Origin: Moraxella haemolytica
GTDB lineage: Bacteria > Pseudomonadota > Gammaproteobacteria > Pseudomonadales > Moraxellaceae
NCBI RefSeq assembly: GCF_030177935.1
Contig: NZ_CP089974.1
Span: forward strand, 372,001-436,000
Direction: 5' to 3'
DNA length: 64,000 bases
In this document: positions 19,271 through 28,459 of the stretch, piece after piece
How the letters are laid out: each line of letters starts with the position of its first letter
How positions within the stretch are numbered: the first letter of the stretch is position 1
Translations under genes and position numbers: made by a program
The notes under the pieces: generated by a model
What the model was told of the DNA's origin: nothing
Databases searched by the model: none
Seen by the model: the letters and a program-made list of their open reading frames with translations, nothing else

Positions 19271-19319
19271 TAAATGATAGCAATTTTTATTTGCAAATTT
19301 ATTTTTAGTTATGTATAAT
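19271..19319 (+). promoter_or_regulatory. promoter of the TonB receptor, with possible Fur site
   Basis: TTGCAA (19291-19296), 17 bases and TATAAT (19314-19319) form a good sigma-70 promoter 89 bases before the receptor ATG. The AT-rich segment 19271-19291, reading AAATGATAGCAATTTTTATT, partly resembles a Fur box and touches the -35. Iron control is expected for such receptors, but the Fur match is imperfect. Confidence 0.5.
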
Positions 19320-19407
19320 TGTTAATACTTACTTACCAAACGCTAAAATTTTGTAATGTATTTAGAATTTTGGCACTTTATTGTTTTTAGACATCATAAG
19401 GTATGAT

Positions 19408-21438
19408 ATGAACAAGACTCTTAAGCGTCTGCCACTTGCTGTGGCTATATTAAGTGCACTTGGCACACAGTCTGCTGTTGCTCAAGTCTCTCAAGATGAG
19501 TCGTCAGTTGTATTGGACACCATTCATGCAACGCTGGACCGTCAAGGTGCTAAGGTTAAAACAAATGTTGTAACCTTGCAAGAAAAAGATAAATCTACTG
19601 AAACAGACTTGCGTGGCTTGCTAAAAGAAGAGCCTGCCATTGATTTTGGTGGTGGTAATGGTACCTCTCAATACATCGCTATTCGTGGCATGGGTCAAAA
19701 CTCGGTAGATGTTAAGATTGACGGTGCTTATACCGACAGCCAAATCCTTTATCACCAAAGTCGTCATATGCTTGACCCATCAATGGTGAAAATTGTCAGC
19801 GTTCAAAAAGGTGCTGGTTCAGCATCAGCTGGCATCGGTGGCACCAATGGAGCGATTATTGCTAAGACTTTGAGTGCTGATGACCTATTAAAAAATGGTC
19901 AAAATATCGGCTTTAGAGTAGGAGCGGGCTATAGCTCTAATGATGAACATTCTTATAATGCGGCTGCTTATGGTAAGTTGGACAATGTTGATTTTCTATT
20001 AAGTGCAAACAAAGTTGACCAAGATGACTATACAGCAGGCAAAGATAAGAAAATTGCCTTTACTGCCCTAGATAAGACTAGCTATTTGGCAAAAGTCGGA
20101 GCAAATTTTGGTAATCATCGTTTTGAACTTAGTCATCTAAGTCAAGAAAACAAAGGTGTTCGTCCAATTCGTGAGGAATTCATCAACTTTAATACAGAGT
20201 CGCAAGATCCTCAATATCGTAAAGTGAAGACCGAGAATACCAACTTGCAATGGAATGCCAAGAATTTGGGCGTGGTTAGTGGGGTAGATGCCAATGTGTA
20301 TCACATCGTCAATTCTCGCTACACTACAGACGATAGTAAGGCAGGCTACGCAGGAAAGTTAGCGGGTTCAAGCAAGTCTAGGATTGACACTAAAGGTTTG
20401 AACATTAATCTTGATAGCCAGGTCAATGATGATGTTCTGCTAAAATATGGTGTAAACTACCGCCAACAAGAAATCACGCCAAACCGCTACAAAGCTGGCA
20501 TCGTCAATCAAGAAAAAACAGATACGGGCGTGTATGTAGAAGCAATTGCTGATATTGGTAAGTTGACCGCTACAGCAGGGCTTCGTTATGATCATTTTGA
20601 TATCAAAGATATGACAGGTGGGCGTGTTAAAGGCGATAATTTAAATCCAAGTGTTGGTTTAATTTATCAGGCAACGCCAAGTCTTAGCTTTAGTGCCAAC
20701 CACAGTTATGCCACTCGTAGCCCAAGATTGTATGATGCTTTGACAGCTCACGGATATCGTGCTGTGGTTAAAGTAACCGACAGTCTAAAAGCAGAAAAAG
20801 CTCAAAACACTGAGATTGGTTTCAACTTCAATCAAGGCAATGCTTTTGTTAATGGTAGCTATTACTGGCAGAGTATCAATAACCTGCTAAAAAGTGCAAG
20901 TAATGGTAGCAAGCATGAGAATGGCACAAGTATTGATGAAATGAAAAATGTTGGCTATGCCAAAAACAAAGGTTATGAGTTAAATGCTGGCTATAAATGG
21001 CAAGGTCTAACCGCTCGTGTGGGTATATCGGACAGTAAGCCTGAATTCTACAGTTCGCAAAACTTTAGCAACCGTGAATATGCATCACGACTCGGTCGTA
21101 CTTGGACGGCAGCTTTATCTTATCGTTTCGCCCAACCGAACCTAGAGGTAGGCGTGCGTCATCGCCGTGCTGATGATGTTATTGGTGATTCAGCTTGGAC
21201 AGGTAAAGTTGTTAGTACTGACCCAAGAAAAAATCACGACCCTAAGAAACTGCGTCCTGGCTACAATACCACAGATGTGTTCGCCAACTGGAAACCTTTA
21301 GGCAACGACAAAGTCAATGTTAATATGTCGGTTAATAATATCACTGATGAATATTACACTTCGCATATTTCTAGTTCTGGTGTGGCACTTCCTGCTGTAG
21401 GTCGTGAATACCGTATTGGCGTGAACTTCACTTACTAA
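19408..21438 (+). CDS. frpB: TonB-dependent receptor, FetA/FrpB/CopB type
   Basis: 676 residues. A signal peptide (cleavage near A-V-A-Q, residue 25) precedes an N-terminal plug domain with I-R-G-M-G-Q-N-S-V-D-V-K-I-D-G and V-Q-K-G-A-G-S-A-S-A-G-I-G-G-T-N-G-A-I-I. A 22-stranded barrel follows, ending G-R-E-Y-R-I-G-V-N-F-T-Y with terminal aromatic. Long stretches match Neisseria FetA/FrpB, for example Y-A-T-R-S-P-R-L-Y-D-A-L and D-V-F-A-N-W-K-P-L-G, and the Moraxella counterpart is CopB. It imports a ferric siderophore or iron complex across the outer membrane using TonB energy. The start is ATG 19408 after AAGG. No homopolymer switch like that of Neisseria fetA is seen in the promoter. Confidence 0.92.
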   Translation: MNKTLKRLPLAVAILSALGTQSAVAQVSQDESSVVLDTIHATLDRQGAKVKTNVVTLQEKDKSTETDLRGLLKEEPAIDFGGGNGTSQYIAIRGMGQNSVDVKIDGAYTDSQILYHQSRHMLDPSMVKIVSVQKGAGSASAGIGGTNGAIIAKTLSADDLLKNGQNIGFRVGAGYSSNDEHSYNAAAYGKLDNVDFLLSANKVDQDDYTAGKDKKIAFTALDKTSYLAKVGANFGNHRFELSHLSQENKGVRPIREEFINFNTESQDPQYRKVKTENTNLQWNAKNLGVVSGVDANVYHIVNSRYTTDDSKAGYAGKLAGSSKSRIDTKGLNINLDSQVNDDVLLKYGVNYRQQEITPNRYKAGIVNQEKTDTGVYVEAIADIGKLTATAGLRYDHFDIKDMTGGRVKGDNLNPSVGLIYQATPSLSFSANHSYATRSPRLYDALTAHGYRAVVKVTDSLKAEKAQNTEIGFNFNQGNAFVNGSYYWQSINNLLKSASNGSKHENGTSIDEMKNVGYAKNKGYELNAGYKWQGLTARVGISDSKPEFYSSQNFSNREYASRLGRTWTAALSYRFAQPNLEVGVRHRRADDVIGDSAWTGKVVSTDPRKNHDPKKLRPGYNTTDVFANWKPLGNDKVNVNMSVNNITDEYYTSHISSSGVALPAVGREYRIGVNFTY

Positions 21439-21468
21439 TCTGAATAGTTTTTTAGGTTTTTTCTCCAC

Positions 21469-21498
21469 CCACCCTGTTATTAACAGGGTGGTTTTTTA
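21469..21498 (+). terminator. terminator after the TonB receptor
   Basis: CCACCCTGTTA and TAACAGGGTGG form an 11-bp perfect stem with a one-base centre and are followed by T6. Confidence 0.9.
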
Positions 21499-21687
21499 TT
21501 TTATACTTTGATAAAAAATATAGACCGGTCAAAACCTATCTACGATTTTTGGGCGATTAAAAACTCATACCTGCCAGAGGCGGTAATAAAGATGGTGTGG
21601 TCTAAGGCGGATTTGGGATTAAGTTAGGCTAAGATAGAGCTGATTTTGTGGGTGTTTGGTCTTGGCTGATTGATGAAGTTAAACCAA

Positions 21688-22686
21688 TCAATCATCTATG
21701 CTATCTAGCACATGAGCCACTGCTCGAGGATGTGCTTTGTCATAGACACGAGTAAGTGCTCCAAAATCAACTTGGGTGTAAATCTGAGTGGTACTGATAT
21801 TGGTATGACCAAGCATCTCTTGAACTGCACGCAAATCACCGCTTGATGACAGCATATGTGAAGCAAAACAGTGCCTGAGTAAGTGCGGGTGCAGATGTTG
21901 GGCAATGCCTGCATTGGTGGCACAGACTTTTAAGCGTAATTGTATGGCTCGGTTACTAAGCCTTGTGCCATGTCGCTCACTGATGAATAAGGCGTCCGTG
22001 CCTTCTTGCCACAGAGTGCGATGCGGTAGGTAAATCTTTAGGGCATCGATGGCTTTTTGACCTACAGGAGCTAAGCGTACTTTATTACCCTTACCCAAGA
22101 TGCGTACCATGCCTGCACGCAGGTCAATATCACCAACATCAAGATTGGAAAGTTCGGACAGACGCAAACCGCTACTATACATAAGCTCAAACATTGCTCT
22201 GTCTCGTATCCATAGCCTTGCTTTGTTGGCATCGTCAGGCATGGGTTGGTCAAGCAGCTGCATCATCATGTCCACATCACCAAGTTTTGGCAATGGTCTA
22301 GGCTGTGCTTTTAAGCGGTAGCCTGTGGTGGGGTTATGTTTGATTTGACCTGATTGAATGAGATGAGCGTAGAATTTACGAATGGCGGACAGCTCTTGTT
22401 TTGCACTGGTGGATTTGATATTGTCTTTTTCTAGGCGTTGGGTGATATAGCGGGTTAAATCCTTTTGATCAAACAATAAGTAATCGCCTTGTAGTCTGAC
22501 ATCTTTTTCTATGAAGTTCATGACACGCATCAAAGTGGTGGTATAAGCGGTGATGGTGTGTGCTGAATAGTTTTGTATTGATAATACATCAAGCCATGCC
22601 TGAACGATACTCCAATTTTTGGGTAGTTGGGTATCTTGTTCGGCAGGGGGGCTGATGAGTTGGTTTAGTAGGTTGTTTAGACGCAT
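21688..22686 (-). CDS. xerC: tyrosine recombinase XerC
   Basis: 332 residues with an N-terminal SAM-like DNA-binding domain (about 25-120) and a C-terminal catalytic domain. Catalytic residues are visible: Arg in S-S-G-L-R-L-S-E-L, His-x-x-Arg in H-L-L-R-H-C-F-A-S-H, His in L-G-H-T-N-I and Tyr in T-Q-I-Y-T. The ending D-F-G-A-L-T-R-V-Y-D-K-A-H-P-R-A is the XerC form. It resolves chromosome dimers at dif with XerD. The dapF-xerC order is conserved in gammaproteobacteria and supports XerC over XerD. About 25 extra N-terminal residues are present. Confidence 0.95.
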   Translation of the reverse strand: MRLNNLLNQLISPPAEQDTQLPKNWSIVQAWLDVLSIQNYSAHTITAYTTTLMRVMNFIEKDVRLQGDYLLFDQKDLTRYITQRLEKDNIKSTSAKQELSAIRKFYAHLIQSGQIKHNPTTGYRLKAQPRPLPKLGDVDMMMQLLDQPMPDDANKARLWIRDRAMFELMYSSGLRLSELSNLDVGDIDLRAGMVRILGKGNKVRLAPVGQKAIDALKIYLPHRTLWQEGTDALFISERHGTRLSNRAIQLRLKVCATNAGIAQHLHPHLLRHCFASHMLSSSGDLRAVQEMLGHTNISTTQIYTQVDFGALTRVYDKAHPRAVAHVLDSIDD

Positions 22687-22701
22687 AAGATACCAGCGAT
22701 A

Positions 22702-22726
22702 CCAAAGGTAGAAAACCTACCTTTGG
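22702..22726. other. 10-bp perfect hairpin between dapF and xerC
   Basis: CCAAAGGTAG (22702-22711) and CTACCTTTGG (22717-22726) pair around AAAAC. No T-run follows on either strand. It could stabilise or process the dapF-xerC message. Confidence 0.5.
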
Positions 22727-22748
22727 CAGGGTTAATCAATCAAGGCTA

Positions 22749-23654
22749 TCATGATGAGTAGTCGCCTGTTGTATTGGGTGCTGTGCTGATGCCTGCTTGG
22801 GCTGATAACCCATCTGGGCTAAATACGCCCTCAAAGACAAAGGCGGTCGGACCTGTCATCATGACAGGATAGCCTTCTTGCCAGCGAATGGCAAGACTGC
22901 CACCGTACAGCTGAGCACGAATATCTACGCCTTCATCAAGCCAGCCTTCTTTGATGCCTGTTACGACTGCCGCACACGCCCCTGTGCCACAGGCTTGGGT
23001 CTCTCCCACCCCTCGTTCATAGACACGCAGGCGAATGTGTCTTTGATTGACGATTTGCATGAAGCCAACATTGACATGCTCAGGAAAAGCCTTGTGTGAC
23101 TCAATTAATTTGCCAAGTCGTTCTACATCGGCGGTAAGCACATCATCAACTTTAATGATGGCATGGGGGTTGCCCATGTTGGCGATGTAAAGTTCAATCG
23201 GTTCGCCATCAACATTTAGACGGTAGCAGTTGCCAATTTTGGTAATGGCTTGGGGGGTAAAAGGAATCTCGTGTGGTTTAAATTTTGGTTTGCCCATGCC
23301 AACTTGTACCCAGCCATAGCGGTCAGTGGTCAGAGTGATGATACCGCTGGCGGTCTCAACACGAAGTCTTTGTTTAAAAGATAGTTTGCGAGCCTGTATA
23401 AAAGATGCAAAGCAACGAGCACCATTGCCACATTGACCAACTTCTGTGCCATCGGCGTTGAAGATACGATATTTAAAATCCACATCAGGGCGACTTGGTG
23501 GCTCAACAATGAGTAGCTGGTCAAAACCGATGCCCAGATGGCGGTCTGCCAATAGACGCACCAGTTCGGTGGTGAGAGTCATGCGCTGTGTTACTAGGTC
23601 AATAACCATAAAATCATTGCCTAGACCGTGCATTTTGGTAAATTCGATTAGCAT
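22749..23654 (-). CDS. dapF: diaminopimelate epimerase
   Basis: 301 residues. It converts LL- to meso-diaminopimelate for peptidoglycan and lysine. Both active-site cysteines are visible: Q-C-G-N-G-A-R-C (about residues 76-83) and A-C-G-T-G-A-C-A (about 226-233). The start M-L-I-E-F-T-K-M-H-G-L-G-N-D-F is canonical. A C-terminal tail of about 25 residues beyond the conserved end is unusual but short. It lies between lysA and xerC on the same strand. Confidence 0.97.
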   Translation of the reverse strand: MLIEFTKMHGLGNDFMVIDLVTQRMTLTTELVRLLADRHLGIGFDQLLIVEPPSRPDVDFKYRIFNADGTEVGQCGNGARCFASFIQARKLSFKQRLRVETASGIITLTTDRYGWVQVGMGKPKFKPHEIPFTPQAITKIGNCYRLNVDGEPIELYIANMGNPHAIIKVDDVLTADVERLGKLIESHKAFPEHVNVGFMQIVNQRHIRLRVYERGVGETQACGTGACAAVVTGIKEGWLDEGVDIRAQLYGGSLAIRWQEGYPVMMTGPTAFVFEGVFSPDGLSAQAGISTAPNTTGDYSS

Positions 23655-23841
23655 TGTTATCCCTTATGTCTTTAAAGCATCAAGATGGGCATTCCTTACC
23701 TAAAATCTATCCATATATAGCATGACTATCTTATCATGATGTATCAGAATTTGCCTAGTAAATTTCACAAATTTCAATGAACTGATGAAAAACGGTAATA
23801 ATCTGGTTTTTTTATTGATTTTTGATTTGGTCATTCATCAA

Positions 23842-23869
23842 AAAAAGCACTCGCTCATGAGTGCTTTTT
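23842..23869. terminator. terminator downstream of lysA
   Basis: AAAAAGCACTC and GAGTGCTTTTT form an 11-bp perfect stem around GCTCAT. It begins 14 bases after the lysA stop on the minus strand, so lysA transcription is at least partly ended before dapF. Confidence 0.85.
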
Positions 23870-23883
23870 GGATTGATGGGTGG

Positions 23884-25215
23884 TCAGATGGATTCGCCAC
23901 GCCATAGGTCTTCAAGCGTCTCTCGCTCTCGTACGATGCGATGCGTGCCATTGTCAACCATAACCTCAGCAGGGCGTGGACGACTGTTGTAGTTACTTGA
24001 CATGGTAAAGCCATAAGCTCCTGCACCTGTTACTGCCAATAAGTCGCCCACTTCTAGGGCAAGATGACGGTCTTTGCCTAAAAAATCGCTTGACTCGCAC
24101 ACTGCACCAACAATATCCCAAGTCTGTGCCTGTTTGTTGTCATCAAGGGCGGTGTTAATGATTGCCATGACTGATTCATAAAGAGCAGGGCGAATGAGTT
24201 CACTCATGGACGCATCAACAATGGCAAAATTTTTGTGATCAGTGGGCTTTAGGGCAATGGTACTGGTCAATAACACCCCTGCATTGGCGGCGATGTTGCG
24301 TCCAGGCTCTAGGTGTAGCCCAAGATTATATTTTGCTTGTAGGCTAAGTAGCTTGGGGAGCAAAGCTTCGGCAAACTCATGCACACTAACAGGGCTTTCG
24401 TCAATATAGCGTACGCCCAAACCACCACCAAAATCAAGATGTTTTAGTTTAATGCCACGATTGGCAAGCTCATCAATCAGCTCAATCATCTTATCTAAAG
24501 CATCAACAAAAGGTTTGACCTCGGTTAGCTGTGAACCGATGTGGCAATCAATGCCGATGATGTCAAGATGGGGCAGGGTTTTGGCATATTCATAAGCACT
24601 GATGGCAATGTCATGTGAGATACCAAATTTATTATCTTTCATGCCTGTAGAGATATAAGGGTGTGTTTTGGCATCAACATCAGGATTGATGCGTAGAGCG
24701 ATGGGGGCTTTTACCCCCATGCTTTGAGCGACTTCATTGATGGTATCAAGCTCGCTCATGGCCTCAACATTAAAGCAACCAATACCAGCTTGCAGGGCTT
24801 GAGCAATGTCGCTTTTGGTTTTGCCAACACCAGAATAAACGATGCTGTCGGCTTGACCACCTGCTTTTAGCACACGAGACAACTCACCGATTGAGACGAT
24901 ATCAAAGCCAGCCCCTGCTTTAGCAAGAGTGGATAGTACTGCAAGGTTGGAATTTGCCTTGACTGCATAGCAGATATGCACATCGTTTAAAGCACTAAAA
25001 CTCTCAACATAAGCAGTATAATTGGCCAATAAAGTGTTCTTAGAATATACATAAAGCGGTGTGCCATACTGCTCTTTTAGGGCATGGGCATTCACGCCAT
25101 CAATGTGGAGTATGCCGTCTTGATAGTCAAGGGCAGGCAGGGCATCAACAAGTTGGGCGGCGTTAATATGAAGCGTGCCATCGGTGGTTTGGCTTACCGT
25201 ACTAAAAGTCATCAT
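23884..25215 (-). CDS. lysA: diaminopimelate decarboxylase
   Basis: 443 residues, PLP-dependent, making lysine from meso-diaminopimelate. It has the alanine-racemase-like barrel with the PLP lysine in C-Y-A-V-K-A-N-S-N (about residue 86), D-F-G-G-G-L-G-V-R-Y, the phosphate-binding E-P-G-R-N-I and the substrate cysteine in G-A-V-C-E-S-S-D-F-L. Two adjacent ATG codons (25215, 25212) are possible starts. The lipoprotein gene lptM lies upstream on the same strand and dapF downstream. Confidence 0.97.
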   Translation of the reverse strand: MMTFSTVSQTTDGTLHINAAQLVDALPALDYQDGILHIDGVNAHALKEQYGTPLYVYSKNTLLANYTAYVESFSALNDVHICYAVKANSNLAVLSTLAKAGAGFDIVSIGELSRVLKAGGQADSIVYSGVGKTKSDIAQALQAGIGCFNVEAMSELDTINEVAQSMGVKAPIALRINPDVDAKTHPYISTGMKDNKFGISHDIAISAYEYAKTLPHLDIIGIDCHIGSQLTEVKPFVDALDKMIELIDELANRGIKLKHLDFGGGLGVRYIDESPVSVHEFAEALLPKLLSLQAKYNLGLHLEPGRNIAANAGVLLTSTIALKPTDHKNFAIVDASMSELIRPALYESVMAIINTALDDNKQAQTWDIVGAVCESSDFLGKDRHLALEVGDLLAVTGAGAYGFTMSSNYNSRPRPAEVMVDNGTHRIVRERETLEDLWRGESI

Positions 25216-25326
25216 ACATTCTCAAAAAAAATAAAAAGTAATAAAATAATAAAAGTGATCGGAGTTGGCAGGTTATTTGTATCAAGCGTTAATATGCCGA
25301 TAACTAAGTGAGAGTATTTAAGCCGA

Positions 25327-25488
25327 TTAGTAATCGTTTGGGCTGGTGGCGGCTGATTGTTCTTGGGTTTGGGTAGTTGGGATTGTTTGGGGTTTTTCGG
25401 GTAAGTATAATGCCCCTTTTTGACCACAAGCAGTCAGGCTGATGGCAAGAAGTGTGCAGAGTAAGGTAGGGATTAAAGTGGCTTTCAT
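25327..25488 (-). CDS. lptM: LPS translocon maturation chaperone LptM (YifL), small lipoprotein
   Basis: 53 residues: a signal peptide ending with the lipobox L-T-A-C (cysteine 21), then the signature C-G-Q-K-G-A-L-Y-L-P and a Thr/Gln/Ser-rich tail. This is the pattern of LptM/YifL, an outer-membrane lipoprotein that helps the LptD-LptE translocon mature. E. coli yifL likewise sits just upstream of dapF. The gene is short and easily missed; a longer overlapping frame in the region is spurious. It ends 111 bases before the lysA start. Confidence 0.9.
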   Translation of the reverse strand: MKATLIPTLLCTLLAISLTACGQKGALYLPEKPQTIPTTQTQEQSAATSPNDY

Positions 25489-25673
25489 GGTTGATTTTTT
25501 TGTTACGAATTGAAAAATTATTTTACCTAAATTTTAACCAAATACCAATTAATTTTCAAAAAATTAGTCTAAGATGATGAATTTAAAGGAAAAAAGTTGG
25601 TGGTATCTTGATAATCACTGACAGGGTTTGGTAAGATTTGCTAAAGACTTTTGGGTGATTTATTGCTATAATG

Positions 25674-25731
25674 CCAAAGAAAGCATTTGGCTTTCTTGGG
25701 GCTTGTATTCCTAATATTTGGCGATACAAGC
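25674..25731 (+). promoter_or_regulatory. two tandem hairpins in the ackA leader
   Basis: A TATAAT (25667-25672) is followed by GAAAGC/GCTTTC with flanking CCAA/TTGG (25674-25699), then GCTTGTAT (25701-25708) pairing with ATACAAGC (25724-25731). Both lie between the likely transcription start and ackA. They could be a structured leader. No known riboswitch was recognised. Confidence 0.4.
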
Positions 25732-25776
25732 TCTAAGATTTTCTACCCATCCAAATTCAGGATAAGGAAATAAATA

Positions 25777-26964
25777 ATGTCATTAAATAATCCAACCTTA
25801 GTGCTTAACTGCGGTTCTTCATCTATTAAATATGCACTCATCAGCGAAGATGGCGAAAGCCGTATCGAAGGTTTGGCAGAAGCATTGGGCAATAGCGATG
25901 CTCGTATCAAGCACAAAGACCTAGATGGTAATAAAACCCAAATCAATATTCCAAATTCAGGTGCTCATGCCGAAGCTCTACAAATCATCTTAAATGACCT
26001 AATCAGTGAGTATAAGCCTGTAGCGGTTGGTCATCGTGTGGTACATGGTGGTGATAAGTTTAAATCAGCGACCATCATCACCCAAGAGGTGCTAGAGGCG
26101 ATTGAATCACTAGCGACGCTAGCACCACTGCACAATCCTGCTAATGCAGCAGGCATCAAGGCGATATCTGCCATCTATCCAGATTTGCCACAGGTGGCAA
26201 TTTTTGATACTGCGTTCCATCAAAGTATGCCTGAGCACGCTTATCGCTACGCCATTCCAAAGGAATTGTATACCGAGCATCAAATCCGTCGTTACGGCTT
26301 TCATGGCTCATCGCACGCCTATGTATCAAGCCGTGCTAGCGAGCTGACAGAGGCGGCAGGCGAGCATGGTTGGATTGTGGCTCACTTGGGTAATGGCTGT
26401 TCTGCTACAGCGATTTATGATGGTAAGAGCTTAGATACTTCTATGGGTATCACGCCGTTAGAGGGCTTGATGATGGGCACTAGATCGGGGGATATTGACC
26501 CAAGTATGCACATTCATTTGCATCGCACCTTAGGTCTGTCTATTGAAGAGATTGATACACTACTGAACAAAAAAAGTGGTCTGCTAGGCGTTTCTGGCAT
26601 ATCAAATGACATGCGTAACCTTGAGCAGGCTGACGCAGAGGGCAATGCCGATGCTTCATTGGCACTGGATATGTTTGCTTATCGCACCGCCAAATACCTA
26701 CTTGGTCTGACCGCTGCTTTGCCAAAACTAACAGGGATTGCCTTTACAGGTGGTGTGGGCGAGAATGGTACTGCCATGCGTGAAAAAATCATCAGTCATC
26801 TAAAACACATCGGTGCAAAAATTGACAGCGATAAAAATGCAGCCTTGAGATTGGGTGCAGAGGGTAGTTTTCATGCTGCAGATTCCACCTTTGAGTTTTG
26901 GGTAATCCCAACCGATGAAGAATTCCAAATCGCCAAAGAGACGAAAGTTGCTTTGGGTTTGTGA
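25777..26964 (+). CDS. ackA: acetate kinase
   Basis: 395 residues of the ASKHA fold. Motifs: N-C-G-S-S-S-I-K-Y-A-L at the N-terminus, H-R-V-V-H-G-G, P-L-H-N-P-A-N, G-L-M-M-G-T-R-S-G-D-I-D-P and A-F-T-G-G-V-G-E-N. It interconverts acetyl phosphate plus ADP with acetate plus ATP in the cytoplasm. pta follows 22 bases later as an operon. Confidence 0.98.
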   Translation: MSLNNPTLVLNCGSSSIKYALISEDGESRIEGLAEALGNSDARIKHKDLDGNKTQINIPNSGAHAEALQIILNDLISEYKPVAVGHRVVHGGDKFKSATIITQEVLEAIESLATLAPLHNPANAAGIKAISAIYPDLPQVAIFDTAFHQSMPEHAYRYAIPKELYTEHQIRRYGFHGSSHAYVSSRASELTEAAGEHGWIVAHLGNGCSATAIYDGKSLDTSMGITPLEGLMMGTRSGDIDPSMHIHLHRTLGLSIEEIDTLLNKKSGLLGVSGISNDMRNLEQADAEGNADASLALDMFAYRTAKYLLGLTAALPKLTGIAFTGGVGENGTAMREKIISHLKHIGAKIDSDKNAALRLGAEGSFHAADSTFEFWVIPTDEEFQIAKETKVALGL

Positions 26965-26986
26965 TTGGTATTTTTAAGGAATGATT

Positions 26987-28372
26987 ATGACGACAATTTT
27001 ATTAGTACCAGTACAAGATGTTAATCTTGACGGCTTGATTGCCAAAGCGGACAAAGTTGCCTTTGATCCATTAGCGACTTTTGGGCAGTCTGAGTTTGAA
27101 TCCGCCTTAGCAAACAAAAACTTGGACGATTTGCTTGAGCTTGTATATGCCAAAGTTCAAGAAAATGGCGATGACATTCAGCTAGTGAAAGGCATCAGCC
27201 TTCAGCATTCGTACGCTAGCCGTGTGAATGGCGACTTGGCAAAAGCACTTGATGCTGATGTGATTTTGGTAGGTGATAATGAAGCACTGTTAAATATTGC
27301 TAAGGCAGAGTTTGCTGAGCGTGTTATTGGGCAAGTGAGCGAAGATGGTGAACTGACGGCTCTTATCAAGCCAAGCACTCGTGCAAAAAATCTATCTCCA
27401 TCAGCATTTCGCCATGAATTGGTCAAAAAAGCACAAGCCGCCAAAAAACGCATTGTCCTACCAGAAGGCGATGAACCACGCACCATCGAAGCTGCAGCGA
27501 TTTGCCAGTCTCGTGGCATTGCTCAATGTGTGCTACTTGGCAATCCTGACAAGATTCGTGCGGTGGCGGACGAGCATGGCGTAACTTTGCCTGACGACAT
27601 AGAAATCATTGACCCCACAACCATTCTTGATAAATATGTTGCTCCGATGGTAGAGCGCCGTAAGGGTAAGATTGATGAAGCAGGTGCAAAATCTGCTTTG
27701 GAGGACTCTGTTTATCTAGGCACAATGATGCTACAAGTTGGCGATGTAGATGGTCTGGTTTCAGGTGCGGTACATACGACCGCAGATACCATTCGCCCAG
27801 CATTCCAGCTGATTAAGACCGCTCCTGAGTACAGCTTAGTATCGAGTGTGTTTTTTATGCTACTGCCTGATTCTGTAGTGGTATACGGCGACTGTGCGGT
27901 CAATCCAAATCCGACTGCCGAGCAGTTGGCTGAAATTGCCATTCAATCAGCAGAATCCGCCAAAGCCTTTGGCATTGACCCAAAAGTTGCACTCATCAGC
28001 TATTCAACCATGAACTCTGGTGCAGGCGAGGATGTGGATTTGGTTAAAAACGCTCTGACCATCGTGCGTGAAAAAGCACCAGATTTAAAAGTAGATGGCC
28101 CTTTGCAGTTTGATGCAGCTTGTGTGCCATCTGTGGGCAAACAAAAAGCTCCTAATTCTGTAGTAGCAGGCGAGGCAAATGTCTTTATCTTCCCAGATCT
28201 AAATACAGGCAATACCACCTATAAGGCGGTACAGCGTACAGGTAATGTAATCAGTGTAGGTCCAATGCTTCAGGGTCTTAATAAGCCTGTCAATGACTTG
28301 TCTCGTGGCTGTTTGGTAGATGATATTGTTTATACCATCGCCTTGACCGCCATTCAGGCCATCGATGCTTAA
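26987..28372 (+). CDS. pta: phosphate acetyltransferase, with reduced N-terminal region
   Basis: 461 residues from ATG 26987 (AAGGA at 26976-26980; an ATG two codons earlier is too close). The C-terminal catalytic domain (about 135-461) matches E. coli Pta closely: [31 protein letters not shown] and [12 protein letters not shown]. It converts acetyl-CoA and phosphate to acetyl phosphate. E. coli Pta has 714 residues. Here the P-loop-containing start of the N-terminal domain and the whole DRTGG domain are missing, leaving about 130 residues of it. The frame is intact, so this looks like a stable shorter form. Confidence 0.95.
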   Translation: MTTILLVPVQDVNLDGLIAKADKVAFDPLATFGQSEFESALANKNLDDLLELVYAKVQENGDDIQLVKGISLQHSYASRVNGDLAKALDADVILVGDNEALLNIAKAEFAERVIGQVSEDGELTALIKPSTRAKNLSPSAFRHELVKKAQAAKKRIVLPEGDEPRTIEAAAICQSRGIAQCVLLGNPDKIRAVADEHGVTLPDDIEIIDPTTILDKYVAPMVERRKGKIDEAGAKSALEDSVYLGTMMLQVGDVDGLVSGAVHTTADTIRPAFQLIKTAPEYSLVSSVFFMLLPDSVVVYGDCAVNPNPTAEQLAEIAIQSAESAKAFGIDPKVALISYSTMNSGAGEDVDLVKNALTIVREKAPDLKVDGPLQFDAACVPSVGKQKAPNSVVAGEANVFIFPDLNTGNTTYKAVQRTGNVISVGPMLQGLNKPVNDLSRGCLVDDIVYTIALTAIQAIDA

Positions 28373-28397
28373 TCGGCTTTGATGTGAATCTGATAAA

Positions 28398-28425
28398 AAT
28401 CCCTGCTACATGGCAGGGATTTTTT
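28398..28425 (+). terminator. terminator of ackA-pta
   Basis: ATCCCTGC and GCAGGGAT pair around a short loop and run into T6, 25 bases after the pta stop. The reverse orientation may also serve the convergent yaaA. Confidence 0.88.
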
Positions 28426-28459
28426 GTTTTGTGATGATGTTGATTGGTTGAATGATGGA

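Noticed and set aside
25212-25427. 71-codon minus-strand frame upstream of lysA
   Set aside because: It overlaps the lptM gene in a different frame and has a proline/lysine-rich, non-protein-like composition; lptM explains the region better.
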